A stretch of DNA of 11,690 bases from an uncultured Cryptobacterium sp. (GTDB lineage: Bacteria; Actinomycetota; Coriobacteriia; Coriobacteriales; Eggerthellaceae). The stretch is taken from assembly GCA_900554685.1 (NCBI GenBank), contig USIG01000046.1:1-11690 (forward strand), written 5' to 3'. Made by a program: the position numbers and the translations under genes. The number at the start of each line of letters is the position of its first letter. The first letter of the stretch is position 1. This document shows positions 1-7,282 of the stretch, piece by piece. The notes under the pieces are model-generated. The model searched no databases, was not told the DNA's origin, and saw nothing but the letters and a program-made list of their open reading frames with translations.

Positions 1-25
1 CTCTAACCAGCTGAGCTATGGGCCC
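1..25 (-). tRNA. 5' end of a tRNA gene, probably tRNA-Ile (GAT); cut by the window edge
   Basis: Read on the minus strand, positions 25 to 1 give a tRNA acceptor 5' strand GGGCCCA, then T8 A9 and a D-arm with stem GCTC, the AGCTGGTTA loop and the start of the closing GAG. These are the first 25 nucleotides of a tRNA. The anticodon is outside the window, so identity is inferred from the GGGCCCATAGCTC start, which is typical of bacterial tRNA-Ile(GAT). Other tRNAs sharing this acceptor stem cannot be excluded. A promoter lies just upstream at 44-72. Confidence 0.85.
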
Positions 26-43
26 GAAAAATCGCGCTCAGTT

Positions 44-72
44 AATTTACTACCTTGTACCTATTCGGTCAA
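44..72 (-). promoter_or_regulatory. Sigma-70-type promoter of the tRNA gene
   Basis: On the minus strand a -35 hexamer TTGACC (67-72, 5 of 6 matches to TTGACA) is separated by exactly 17 bases from a -10 hexamer TAAATT (44-49, 4 of 6). The expected transcription start is near 37, about 12 nt before the mature tRNA 5' end at 25, which suits a stable-RNA promoter with a short leader. Immediately upstream of the -35 is a run of A- and T-tracts (75-120) that could act as an UP element for the RNA polymerase alpha subunit. Confidence 0.65.
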
Positions 73-74
73 GC

Positions 75-91
75 AAAAATTTCAAATTTTT
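75..91. repeat. A/T-only inverted repeat upstream of the tRNA promoter
   Basis: AAAAATTT (75-82) and AAATTTTT (84-91) are perfect inverted arms around a single C. More T-rich sequence continues to about 118. The position, directly upstream of the tRNA -35 box on the minus strand, suggests an UP element or a bent A-tract region rather than a terminator, because the stem has no G-C pairs and no plus-strand gene precedes it. Confidence 0.5.
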
Positions 92-157
92 TTATTTTTA
101 TTTTCTCTTTTTCAAAAACGCAGGTAAAAGGAATGTTTTCTAAAGGGTGCCAGAGAG

Positions 158-186
158 TGATATGCTTGAAATATGTTTAAAGCATA
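158..186 (+). promoter_or_regulatory. Weak extended -10 promoter candidate overlapping a 7-bp inverted repeat, upstream of the BFN-domain gene
   Basis: TGATATGCT (158-166) has the TGn extension followed by TATGCT, a 4 of 6 match to TATAAT; no convincing -35 is present. The hexamer lies inside a perfect inverted repeat, TATGCTT (161-167) and AAGCATA (180-186), with a 12-base spacer. The downstream arm ends a few bases before the Shine-Dalgarno GAGG (191-194). It could be the promoter, an operator or an RNA hairpin near the ribosome site. The assignment is tentative. Confidence 0.3.
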
Positions 187-199
187 AAGCGAGGCTCTC

Positions 200-715
200 A
201 TGATTCCTGTTCGCGTACAAACATTATTGATGTCTCAAGACTCAAACCCTTCTATTTTGATCTTAAGCGCACTGCAAAACGACGATTTGAGCGTTGATCC
301 TCGTTTTATTCCTATTTGGATTGGCCTACCAGAAGCTGCGCAAATTGGGTTAGCACTTGAAGATGTAAGGCTACCTCGTCCTTTAACCCATGATTTATTC
401 ATTAACGCTATAGCAAGCCTTGATGCTTATGTTGATCATGTTTTGATAACCGACGTGAAAGGATCAACATTTTACGCAACGCTTACCCTGCGCCAGCACG
501 GACACCTTATCGAACTTGATGCGCGTCCAAGCGATGCAATTGCTCTTGCATTAAAACAAAATGCCTCAATCTATGTCATGGAAAAGGTTTATGAGAAAGC
601 CTCATTTCCTTTTGAGTTTTCTTCTTCCGACAAAGAAAAAGACCTTAAGGAATTTCATGAATTTGTCTCGAATTTAAACCCTGACGATTTTCTTGACGGA
701 AACGATTCTTTATAA
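200..715 (+). CDS. BFN-domain (bifunctional nuclease, DUF151) protein
   Basis: This 171-residue protein matches the DUF151/BFN family. Visible hallmarks are PIWIG at residues 38-42, the RPLTHDL block at 60-66, and the ELDARPSDAIALAL block at 105-118, the most conserved part of the family. Family members form a compact alpha/beta fold; plant relatives have reported RNase/DNase activity, but the role of bacterial proteins is poorly known. The C-terminal 35 or so residues are acidic and Phe-rich (ending PDDFLDG) and lie outside the core. There is no signal peptide or membrane segment. The ATG at 200 is preceded by GAGG with a 5-nt gap, which supports this start. The gene stands alone on the plus strand, divergent from the tRNA and convergent with gyrA, so it is probably its own transcription unit. 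The family call is secure; the biochemical role is not. Confidence 0.88.
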   Translation: MIPVRVQTLLMSQDSNPSILILSALQNDDLSVDPRFIPIWIGLPEAAQIGLALEDVRLPRPLTHDLFINAIASLDAYVDHVLITDVKGSTFYATLTLRQHGHLIELDARPSDAIALALKQNASIYVMEKVYEKASFPFEFSSSDKEKDLKEFHEFVSNLNPDDFLDGNDSL

Positions 716-796
716 CTTTTCGCCAAATTAGGGACACCTGTATAACGGGTAATTTATTACTTTGAACGCTTCACATTCCCAACAGATCGAACCCAT

Positions 797-833
797 AAAA
801 AACAGGTAAGAAAGTTTCCTTTCTTACCTGTTT
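797..833 (-). terminator. Rho-independent terminator of the gyrBA operon
   Basis: Perfect 15-bp inverted arms lie at 800-814 and 819-833 around a TTTC loop. Read on the minus strand, the hairpin runs into six T residues (802-797), giving a classic intrinsic terminator 29 nt after the gyrA stop codon. On the plus strand the hairpin is followed by only three T, so it may also stop transcripts from the BFN-domain gene, but less efficiently. Confidence 0.92.
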
Positions 834-861
834 CACGAGAAACACTTATTTTGACCAGGTG

Positions 862-3369
862 TTATTCTTGATCAAGTAAATTCATTTGATCTTTGTGGGC
901 TTGGTGTTTCCCTGACTTCTTCTCGTGAGAAGTAGCAATAGCAACCGCCGTCACCTTGTCTTTATTGGCAACGTTCATAACATGAACACCCTGTGTAGAG
1001 CGGCCAAGTTCTGACACGCCAGAAACAGCAATACGAACAACAACGCCTTCCTCAGTGATGATCATAATTTCGTCATCTTCATCAACAACTTTCATTGCAG
1101 CAAGAAGACCCTTCTTTGGCGTCATAGTAATGGTATAGACACCTTGACCACCACGGTGGTGTTCTGGATATTCAGAAATTGGTGTACGTTTACCGTATCC
1201 AAGCTCAGTGATAACGAACAGATCGCTTCCTTCGTGGGCGATCTCCATACCTAAAACACGAGCATCAGCATTCACGGTCATACCGCGAACACCCATCGTA
1301 TCGCGACCCATAGCACGAACTTCCGATTCATCCCACATAATGGCTTTGCCTGCTGAAGAAACCATTACAACTTTTTCTCCTTCAGCAACACGCTTGACAG
1401 AAATTAACTCGTCGTTTTCCTTCAAGTTAATCGCAATAAGACCATCGCGACGAGTGCGATCGTAGAGCTTCATGGAAGTCTTCTTCACCATACCGGAAGC
1501 AGTTGCAAACATAAGATATTCATCTTCAGGGAAATCTTTTGTTGCGATAACCGCAGCAATAGTTTCTCCCTTTTCTAGCGGCAACAAATTCACGATAGCA
1601 GTACCACGGGCATGACGGGAAGCTTCTGGAATTTCATATGCCTTCAAGCGGTACACCTTACCCAATGAAGAGAAGAACAGCATATAAGCATGGGTTGAGG
1701 AAATGAAGAGATGTTCAACAAAGTCACTCTCTTTTAAGTTGACACCCTGCATACCCTTGCCGCCGCGCTTTTGCTGGCGATAGGTAGCAACAGGCAAGCG
1801 CTTTACATAGCCTGCTTTCGTTACCGTAACAGCAACTTCTTCTTCCGCAATAAGATCTTCGACATCAAGTTCTTTTACTTCGTCGGTAATCTTGGTCAAA
1901 CGTTTTGAGTTGTACTTTTCTTTAATCTCAAGAAGTTCCTCTTTGATAATCTGCTTAAGCAAATCTTTATCGGAAAGTACACGCTTGTAGTATTCAATCT
2001 TTTCGCGAAGTTCAGCTAATTCTTGCTCAATCTTCTCTCGTTCCAAACCGGTTAAACGGCGCAACTTCATCTCGAGAATTGCTTCGCTTTGTTTCTCAGA
2101 AAGCGAGAAAGACTCCATCAAGGAAGCTTTTGCTTCAGTATCGGTCTTCGAAGCACGAATAATACGAATCACTTCATCAATATTATCAAGCGCAATAACA
2201 AAGCCCTCTAAAATATGGGCACGTGCTTCAGCCTTCGCCAAATCATAACGCGTACGGCGCTCCACTACATCTTCCTGATGAAGGATGTAGTAGTGCAGAA
2301 TCTCCTTTAAGGAAAGAGTACGAGGCACACCGTTTACCAATGCAACCATGTTGCAACCAAAGCCAACTTGAAGTTGGGTGTGCTTATAAAGCTTGTTGAG
2401 TACTACCTGAGGAATAGCATTTTGCTTTAAATCGATAATGATATCGATGCCATGGCGGTCAGCACCGTCATGAACATTAGAAATCTCAGGAAGCTTTTTA
2501 TCCCTAATGAGATCTGCAATTTTTTCGAGAAGCTTCGTACGATTAACCTGATAAGGAATTTCGGAAACAACAATGGATTTCTTTCCATTCTTTCCTTCCT
2601 CAATATGGCACGTTGAGCGAACAGTTAAGCTCCCTCGGCCAGTTTCGTATGCTTCGCGAATACCCTTTCGCCCCATAATGATGCCACCAGTTGGGAAATC
2701 AGGGCCCGGCATTACCGTAAGAAGATCATCGACAGTGCAATCGGGGTTATCGAGCATGACACACGTTGCATCAATTGCCTCCCCTAAGTTATGAGGAGGA
2801 ATATTGGTTGCCATACCAACTGCAATACCGGAAGAGCCATTAACTAAAAGGTTAGGAAAACGCGCAGGTAAAACTACCGGTTCTTGCAAACTTTCATCGT
2901 AGTTAGGTTGAAAATCTACTGTTTCCTTATCGAGGTCTTTTAAAAGCTCCATCGCAGGCTTATCGAGACGAGCCTCGGTGTAACGCATTGCTGCTGCCGA
3001 GTCGCCGTCGATAGAACCAAAGTTGCCATGGCCATCAACAAGAGGAACACGCATAGAAAACGGTTGCGCTAAACGAACCATAGTGTCGTATACCGCACTG
3101 TCTCCGTGAGGATGATATTTACCGATAACGTCACCAACAGTACGAGCAGACTTAGCATGAGGACGTTTTGGTGTAATACCGCTTTCATTCATCGCGTAAA
3201 GAATACGACGATGAACTGGTTTTAAACCGTCTCGAACATCAGGAAGTGCACGCGAGACGATAACACTCATCGAATACTCAAGAAAGGAAGTTCTCATTTC
3301 CTTACTGAGTTCAGCTGGAAGGATAGTGGATCCAGTCAGATCCATCCCTTCATCTTTCTTTTCAGCCAC
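862..3369 (-). CDS. gyrA: DNA gyrase subunit A
   Basis: This is the DNA breakage-reunion and wrapping subunit of gyrase (A2B2), which introduces negative supercoils using ATP bound by GyrB. The 835 residues are a normal length for actinobacteria. The catalytic tyrosine is Y130 in AAAMRYTEARL. The quinolone-resistance region reads HPHGDSAVYD with S91 and D95, matching E. coli S83 and D87, so those two sites are unmutated. A helical coiled-coil segment spans about 365-500. The GyrA-box is present as QKRGGKG at 533-539, a variant of QRRGGKG, followed by the C-terminal beta-pinwheel repeats that wrap DNA. The start is GTG at 3369-3367, with AAAGGA 8 nt upstream. Only 14 nt separate it from the gyrB stop, so the two are cotranscribed. 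The tail is short, lacking a long acidic extension. Confidence 0.98.
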   Translation of the reverse strand: MAEKKDEGMDLTGSTILPAELSKEMRTSFLEYSMSVIVSRALPDVRDGLKPVHRRILYAMNESGITPKRPHAKSARTVGDVIGKYHPHGDSAVYDTMVRLAQPFSMRVPLVDGHGNFGSIDGDSAAAMRYTEARLDKPAMELLKDLDKETVDFQPNYDESLQEPVVLPARFPNLLVNGSSGIAVGMATNIPPHNLGEAIDATCVMLDNPDCTVDDLLTVMPGPDFPTGGIIMGRKGIREAYETGRGSLTVRSTCHIEEGKNGKKSIVVSEIPYQVNRTKLLEKIADLIRDKKLPEISNVHDGADRHGIDIIIDLKQNAIPQVVLNKLYKHTQLQVGFGCNMVALVNGVPRTLSLKEILHYYILHQEDVVERRTRYDLAKAEARAHILEGFVIALDNIDEVIRIIRASKTDTEAKASLMESFSLSEKQSEAILEMKLRRLTGLEREKIEQELAELREKIEYYKRVLSDKDLLKQIIKEELLEIKEKYNSKRLTKITDEVKELDVEDLIAEEEVAVTVTKAGYVKRLPVATYRQQKRGGKGMQGVNLKESDFVEHLFISSTHAYMLFFSSLGKVYRLKAYEIPEASRHARGTAIVNLLPLEKGETIAAVIATKDFPEDEYLMFATASGMVKKTSMKLYDRTRRDGLIAINLKENDELISVKRVAEGEKVVMVSSAGKAIMWDESEVRAMGRDTMGVRGMTVNADARVLGMEIAHEGSDLFVITELGYGKRTPISEYPEHHRGGQGVYTITMTPKKGLLAAMKVVDEDDEIMIITEEGVVVRIAVSGVSELGRSTQGVHVMNVANKDKVTAVAIATSHEKKSGKHQAHKDQMNLLDQE

Positions 3370-3383
3370 GAAATTAATCCTTT

Positions 3384-5318
3384 CTAGAAGTCAAGGAAGC
3401 GAACATCATGTGCATGCTTTTGAATGAAGTCTTTGCGAGGCTCTACCTGATCCCCCATCAATTCACTCACGACACGCTCTGCTTCGGCAGCGTCTTCAAT
3501 ACTTACCTGAAGCATAGTGCGATTAGAGGGTTCCATGGTAGTTTCCCAAAGCTGCTCTGGGTCCATTTCTCCTAAGCCCTTATAACGCTGAAGCGAAATG
3601 CTGTCGCGATCGGGGATTTCAGCGAGTCGTTCTTGGAGTGCCTGGTCATTAAAGATATATTCAAGCTTTTTGCCACCCTTTTTCTTCAGACCATACAGAG
3701 GAGGCTGGGCGATATAAATATAACCACGTGTAATAAGTTCAGGCATGTAGCGATAGAAGAACGTTAAGAGCAAACAACGAATATGAGCACCGTCAACATC
3801 AGCATCAGTCATGATAATGATGCGATGATAACGTGCAGCATCCGCATTGAAATCTTCACCGATATTGGTACCTATAGCAGTAATCAAACTTGAAATCGTG
3901 TCCGATGATAAGGAACGATGAAGACCGGCACGTTCCACATTCAAGATCTTACCGCGCAAAGGCATAATTGCCTGATACTTACGATCGCGTGCCTGCTTTG
4001 CTGAACCACCTGCTGAATCGCCCTCCACAATAAAGATTTCAGATTCTGCAGGATTTTTTGAAGAGCAGTCAGCCAACTTACCAGGTAAGCTAAAAGAATC
4101 AAGAACACCCTTACGACGGGTCATATCTCGTGCTTTGCGAGCAGCTTCACGGGCTTTCATTGCCTGAGATGCTTTATTGATAATGCGCTTTGCAGGAGTT
4201 GGGTTTTCCTCTAAGTATTCTGCGAGGCCTTTCATCACGGCAGTTTGAACAAGACCACGGATTTCAGTATTGCCTAACTTGCCTTTAGTCTGTCCTTCGA
4301 ATTGAGGTTCACGAAGCTTTACCGAAACAATTGCCGCAAGACCCTCGCGCGTGTCATCACCTGAAAGATTATTATCTTTATCCTTCAAGATACCCTTACT
4401 GCGGGCATAGTCGTTAATGGTACGAGTTACACCCTGCTTAAAACCATCAAGGTGGGTACCACCATCAACGGTGTGAATATTATTAGCAAATGACATAACA
4501 GAATTCGAAGAATACGACGTAGTCCACTGCATAGCAATCTCAACCATGCCGTTTTCGTTTTCCGCTTCAAAATAAATGGGCTTATTGAGAGTTTCTTTTC
4601 CTTGATTGAGGAATTTTACGAAGTCCTGTAAGCCGCCCATTGCATGAAACACTTCGTAGCGAGGCTTGCCTTCATTGTCAATATCACGCTCATCGGTAAG
4701 GGTGATTTTAAGGCCCTTATTTAAGAAAGCCATCTCGCGGAAACGAGCTTGAAGGGTTGCGTAATCAAAAACAGTTGTTTCACGGAAAATTTCCGGATCA
4801 GGCCAGAACGTAACCGTCGTACCATTGTGCTTCGATTTTCCTATTTCATGCAGCTTTTCTTTAGTTTTACCGTGATCGAAAGAAATTTCATATTCTTTAC
4901 CATCACGACGAACCTGAACAACAACACGAGTAGAAAGAGCGTTTACTACAGAAACGCCAACACCGTGAAGACCGCCGGATACCTTATATCCTTCGCCGCC
5001 AAACTTACCACCGGCATGAAGTACAGTAAGTACTACTTCGACGGTAGGTATTTTTTCTTTTGGATGTTTATCAATAGGAATACCACGACCGTTGTCTACA
5101 ACCGTGATCGAATTGTCTTCATGGATAGTTACATTGATAGTGTCACAAAAACCAGCTAATGCTTCGTCAACTGAATTATCTACTACCTCATACACTAAAT
5201 GGTGCAAGCCACGCGGGCCTGTCGAACCAATATACATGCCAGGACGTTTACGAACAGCTTCCAAGCCTTCGAGAACTTGAATATCCTGACCACTGTAATG
5301 GCTACTTCCTGATGCCAC
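3384..5318 (-). CDS. gyrB: DNA gyrase subunit B
   Basis: This is the ATPase subunit of gyrase. The 644 residues follow the standard order without the large insert found in enterobacterial GyrB. The GHKL ATPase domain comes first, with EVVDNS (44-49, catalytic E44 and Mg-binding N48), DNGRGIP (75-81) and GGLHGVGVSVVNA (115-127) for the ATP lid. A transducer domain follows to about residue 400. The TOPRIM domain has EGDSAGG (432-438) and DADVDG (505-510), and the C-terminal signature RYKGLGEMDPEQL is at 578-590. The region matching the GyrB quinolone/TOPRIM hot spot (EGDSAGGSAKQARDRKYQA) looks wild type. The start is GTG at 5318-5316, fixed by a full AGGAGG Shine-Dalgarno (5324-5329) 5 nt upstream. 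Its own promoter and a leader hairpin lie in the 178-bp gap before it. Confidence 0.98.
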   Translation of the reverse strand: MASGSSHYSGQDIQVLEGLEAVRKRPGMYIGSTGPRGLHHLVYEVVDNSVDEALAGFCDTINVTIHEDNSITVVDNGRGIPIDKHPKEKIPTVEVVLTVLHAGGKFGGEGYKVSGGLHGVGVSVVNALSTRVVVQVRRDGKEYEISFDHGKTKEKLHEIGKSKHNGTTVTFWPDPEIFRETTVFDYATLQARFREMAFLNKGLKITLTDERDIDNEGKPRYEVFHAMGGLQDFVKFLNQGKETLNKPIYFEAENENGMVEIAMQWTTSYSSNSVMSFANNIHTVDGGTHLDGFKQGVTRTINDYARSKGILKDKDNNLSGDDTREGLAAIVSVKLREPQFEGQTKGKLGNTEIRGLVQTAVMKGLAEYLEENPTPAKRIINKASQAMKAREAARKARDMTRRKGVLDSFSLPGKLADCSSKNPAESEIFIVEGDSAGGSAKQARDRKYQAIMPLRGKILNVERAGLHRSLSSDTISSLITAIGTNIGEDFNADAARYHRIIIMTDADVDGAHIRCLLLTFFYRYMPELITRGYIYIAQPPLYGLKKKGGKKLEYIFNDQALQERLAEIPDRDSISLQRYKGLGEMDPEQLWETTMEPSNRTMLQVSIEDAAEAERVVSELMGDQVEPRKDFIQKHAHDVRFLDF

Positions 5319-5323
5319 AAAAT

Positions 5324-5329
5324 CCTCCT
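5324..5329 (-). promoter_or_regulatory. Strong Shine-Dalgarno that decides the gyrB GTG start
   Basis: AGGAGG on the minus strand with a 5-nt gap to GTG (5318-5316). It is the strongest ribosome-binding site I found in the window and supports initiation at this GTG rather than at any internal ATG. Confidence 0.85.
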
Positions 5330-5347
5330 CTTCCGTAAAGATTCAAA

Positions 5348-5371
5348 GCGCTTCCTATAGCAAGGAAGCGC
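5348..5371 (-). repeat. Stem-loop in the gyrB leader
   Basis: GCGCTTCCT (5348-5356) and AGGAAGCGC (5363-5371) are perfect 9-bp inverted arms around a 6-base loop. The hairpin sits between the predicted gyrB promoter (-10 at 5398-5403) and the Shine-Dalgarno (5324-5329), so it should form in the mRNA leader. On the minus strand it is followed by only TTT, so it does not look like an efficient intrinsic terminator. It may stabilise the transcript, act as an operator in DNA form, or be a weak attenuator. Confidence 0.7.
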
Positions 5372-5397
5372 ATAAGAGGGTAGTTTTCCAAAGTTTC

Positions 5398-5406
5398 ATT
5401 ATAGCA
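5398..5406 (-). promoter_or_regulatory. Extended -10 promoter of gyrBA
   Basis: On the minus strand TGCTATAAT combines a perfect TATAAT (5398-5403) with the TGn extension (5404-5406). No good -35 is seen at 16-18 bp spacing, which is tolerated at extended -10 promoters. The predicted start near 5391 gives a leader of about 70 nt that contains the 5348-5371 hairpin. It makes gyrBA transcription independent of the dnaN-recF-dciA unit upstream. Confidence 0.65.
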
Positions 5407-5496
5407 GAACAGTTAAAGTACTTCGATTATTTCTAACGTTTACAGCGTTTCTGAGCTCATCTAAGGGCGGAAAACACATTCTTTTGATATTTTTTA

Positions 5497-6141
5497 TTAT
5501 TTATCCGTATGATTTTGTTTTTGAGCCGTTATTGCTTTTCTGAAGGAGTCTCGCAACTTTCCTTCAGGAATGTCTTTAATAAGCTCATCCACCCTCTGTG
5601 ATTCTTCTTCAGTTAATGCATGAGGCTTAGAAGGTGCCTCTTGGTTTTTTAACTCTCTAAAAGGATATTTTTCTTTATATGATCCTCGAGATATACGAAT
5701 CTCGAAAACATCTATCACAACGCTAAACTGTTCACGATATTTAAGTCGAATCAACTCTCTTCGTGCATTGAGCTCGGCTGCTACCAAAGAATTATCAACA
5801 TATACAACAAGATCGAATATCTCTTGCGATGCATCGGGATGATATTCATCTTTTGGGGTAGGCTGACCCTGAGCAGGCTGATTCAAAAGATCCTTATGGC
5901 GTAAAAGATATACCGAGTTTGTATGATCAAGAATAAAAGGATCAACAACTTGAGAAAACTGGTCATGAACCTTTTGTATTCGCCTATTAATAAGAACTCT
6001 TTTTCTTACCTCTTCAGGAAGCGCCTGATAAAACGCATCGAAAGAATTCGAGACAGGCTTCAAAGCATTATTACGCTCATTAAAAAGTTCAGCTAAATGA
6101 CGCGGATCACGAGAAGAGGCCCATTCTGGATGCTTAACCAT
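5497..6141 (-). CDS. DUF721 / DciA-like replication protein
   Basis: The 214-residue product is a divergent DUF721 protein. The family includes DciA, which helps load or operate the replicative helicase DnaB; in mycobacteria the dciA gene also lies between recF and gyrB. The recognisable core has FSQVVDPFILDHTNSVYLL (62-80), a strand-helix block DLVVYVDNSLVAAELNARRE (110-129), and a final strand VVIDVFEIRISRG (141-153). The Trp usually found in the first block is missing (Q61-F62 region), and about 25 polar residues are inserted between the first two blocks. A charged helical tail follows from about residue 175. I chose ATG 6141-6139, which overlaps recF by 8 nt and has GGAG 9 nt upstream; ATG 6156 (219 aa) is also possible. 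The family call rests on motif pattern plus location. Confidence 0.75.
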   Translation of the reverse strand: MVKHPEWASSRDPRHLAELFNERNNALKPVSNSFDAFYQALPEEVRKRVLINRRIQKVHDQFSQVVDPFILDHTNSVYLLRHKDLLNQPAQGQPTPKDEYHPDASQEIFDLVVYVDNSLVAAELNARRELIRLKYREQFSVVIDVFEIRISRGSYKEKYPFRELKNQEAPSKPHALTEEESQRVDELIKDIPEGKLRDSFRKAITAQKQNHTDK

Positions 6142-7267
6142 CAGATACCACTCCATCAAATCCCAACTCCACCACACGCGCGTAAGGAAGAGTTTTATCA
6201 AACACTTCAGAATTGGTAGCTGTTATAAAGGTTTGGATACCCTCCGAAAGTAAAGAGAATAGGGCCGATCTGCGATCATTATCAAGCTCGCTCATCACAT
6301 CGTCTAACAAAAGGAGAGGATTTTGCCCTAATTTTTCTTTTATAAGAGCTACTTCAGCCATCTTATAACTCAATACTAAAGAGCGTTGCTGACCCTGGGA
6401 AGCAAAGGATGATGCGTTCTTTTTATTAAGATAAAACTCTATGCGATCCACTTGAGGACCGTAAAGCGAACGGCGACGTTCATGTTCTTTTACGTAGTCG
6501 TTCTCCATACTCTCTAAAAGCAACTCTTGCGCTTGAAGACGGTCAACCCATTCGTTTTCTTGATATTCTTCCGGATCACAAGAAGCGCGAAGCCATGAGG
6601 GAATATAGCGCACTTCAACTGTTTCACGACCAAGCGATAACTTTTGATAGTAATCTTGAATATAAGGAGTGAGGCTCGTAATAAGCTGGGAGCGCAAGTG
6701 GTATAACTGAGCACCGATTGAGGCTAATACTTCATTAATACTCGAAAGATATGCATGGGGCATCTCCTGCTTAAGGCAACTATTTTTTTGTCGCAGGATT
6801 TTTTCGTAGTCTTTACGAACAGCATTGTATCCCGATGAAATTTGAGAACCCAGCAAGTCCAACTGAGAGCGCTTAGCACTCTGCGAGCCCTTTATTAGGT
6901 TAAGATCATCGGGGCAAAACAACACCGATGGCAAAATACCACGTATCTTATGCGCCTGTTTCTTTTTACCATTCAGGAAAAAGTTCTTGTGCTCTGCCGT
7001 ACAGCGCAATTCAACCTCAAGATGACGCCCATCACCTTCAAAGGTGCTTCGAAACCATCCTGATTCCTCACCACTTCGAATGAGGTGCTGTGATAGAGGA
7101 TGCCTAAAAGAAAAACCGGCCGTAGTATATTGGATTCCTTCAAGAAGATTCGTTTTTCCCGTTGCATTAGGACCCACAATAAGCGTAAGCATACCTATTT
7201 CGTCCAGCTTAAACTGGCTATACGAACGAAAATTATTGCAATCTATTGCGCGTAAAAGAAGCCCCAT
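6134..7267 (-). CDS. recF: DNA replication and repair protein RecF
   Basis: RecF is an SMC/ABC-like ATPase that works with RecO and RecR to load RecA at single-strand gaps and stalled forks. The 377 residues are a normal length. The N-terminal FRSY (13-16) and Walker A GPNATGKTN (32-40, K38) are clear. The ABC-type signature ASQGQQRS is at 289-296 and Walker B LLLLDDVMSELD is at 318-329, followed by the D-loop and the FITATNSE strand. The middle is a helical arm. The block preceding the signature reads GPQVDRIEF (270-278), where many RecF proteins have GPHRDD. It begins 15 nt after dnaN with only a weak GAG-type ribosome site, consistent with translation in the same operon, and its end overlaps the DciA-like gene. 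Confidence 0.97.
   Translation of the reverse strand: MGLLLRAIDCNNFRSYSQFKLDEIGMLTLIVGPNATGKTNLLEGIQYTTAGFSFRHPLSQHLIRSGEESGWFRSTFEGDGRHLEVELRCTAEHKNFFLNGKKKQAHKIRGILPSVLFCPDDLNLIKGSQSAKRSQLDLLGSQISSGYNAVRKDYEKILRQKNSCLKQEMPHAYLSSINEVLASIGAQLYHLRSQLITSLTPYIQDYYQKLSLGRETVEVRYIPSWLRASCDPEEYQENEWVDRLQAQELLLESMENDYVKEHERRRSLYGPQVDRIEFYLNKKNASSFASQGQQRSLVLSYKMAEVALIKEKLGQNPLLLLDDVMSELDNDRRSALFSLLSEGIQTFITATNSEVFDKTLPYARVVELGFDGVVSDG
6151..6154 (-). promoter_or_regulatory. Shine-Dalgarno supporting the dciA-like start at 6141
   Basis: GGAG on the minus strand, 9 nt before ATG 6141-6139 and inside the 3' end of recF. Another GGAG lies about 10 nt before ATG 6156, so the choice between the two starts is not certain. 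The short 8-nt overlap with recF suggests translational coupling. Confidence 0.45.
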
Positions 7268-7282
7268 ACAGCACTCTTATAC

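Noticed and set aside
75..118. A/T palindrome and T-run as a plus-strand terminator
   Set aside because: The stem has no G-C pairs and no plus-strand gene lies upstream; an UP element for the tRNA promoter explains it better.
736..750. Small hairpin ACCTGT/ACGGGT after the BFN-domain gene as its terminator
   Set aside because: The stem is only 6 pairs with one G-U, the loop is 3 bases, and no T tract follows.
4749..5159. 136-codon open frame on the plus strand inside gyrB
   Set aside because: It is fully antisense to conserved gyrB coding sequence, encodes no recognisable domain and has no supporting ribosome site; it is a frame shadow.
6142..6201. Longer start (TTG at 6201) for the DciA-like gene
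   Set aside because: It would overlap recF by 68 nt, uses TTG, and has no ribosome-binding site; ATGs at 6156 and 6141 with GGAG upstream are better.
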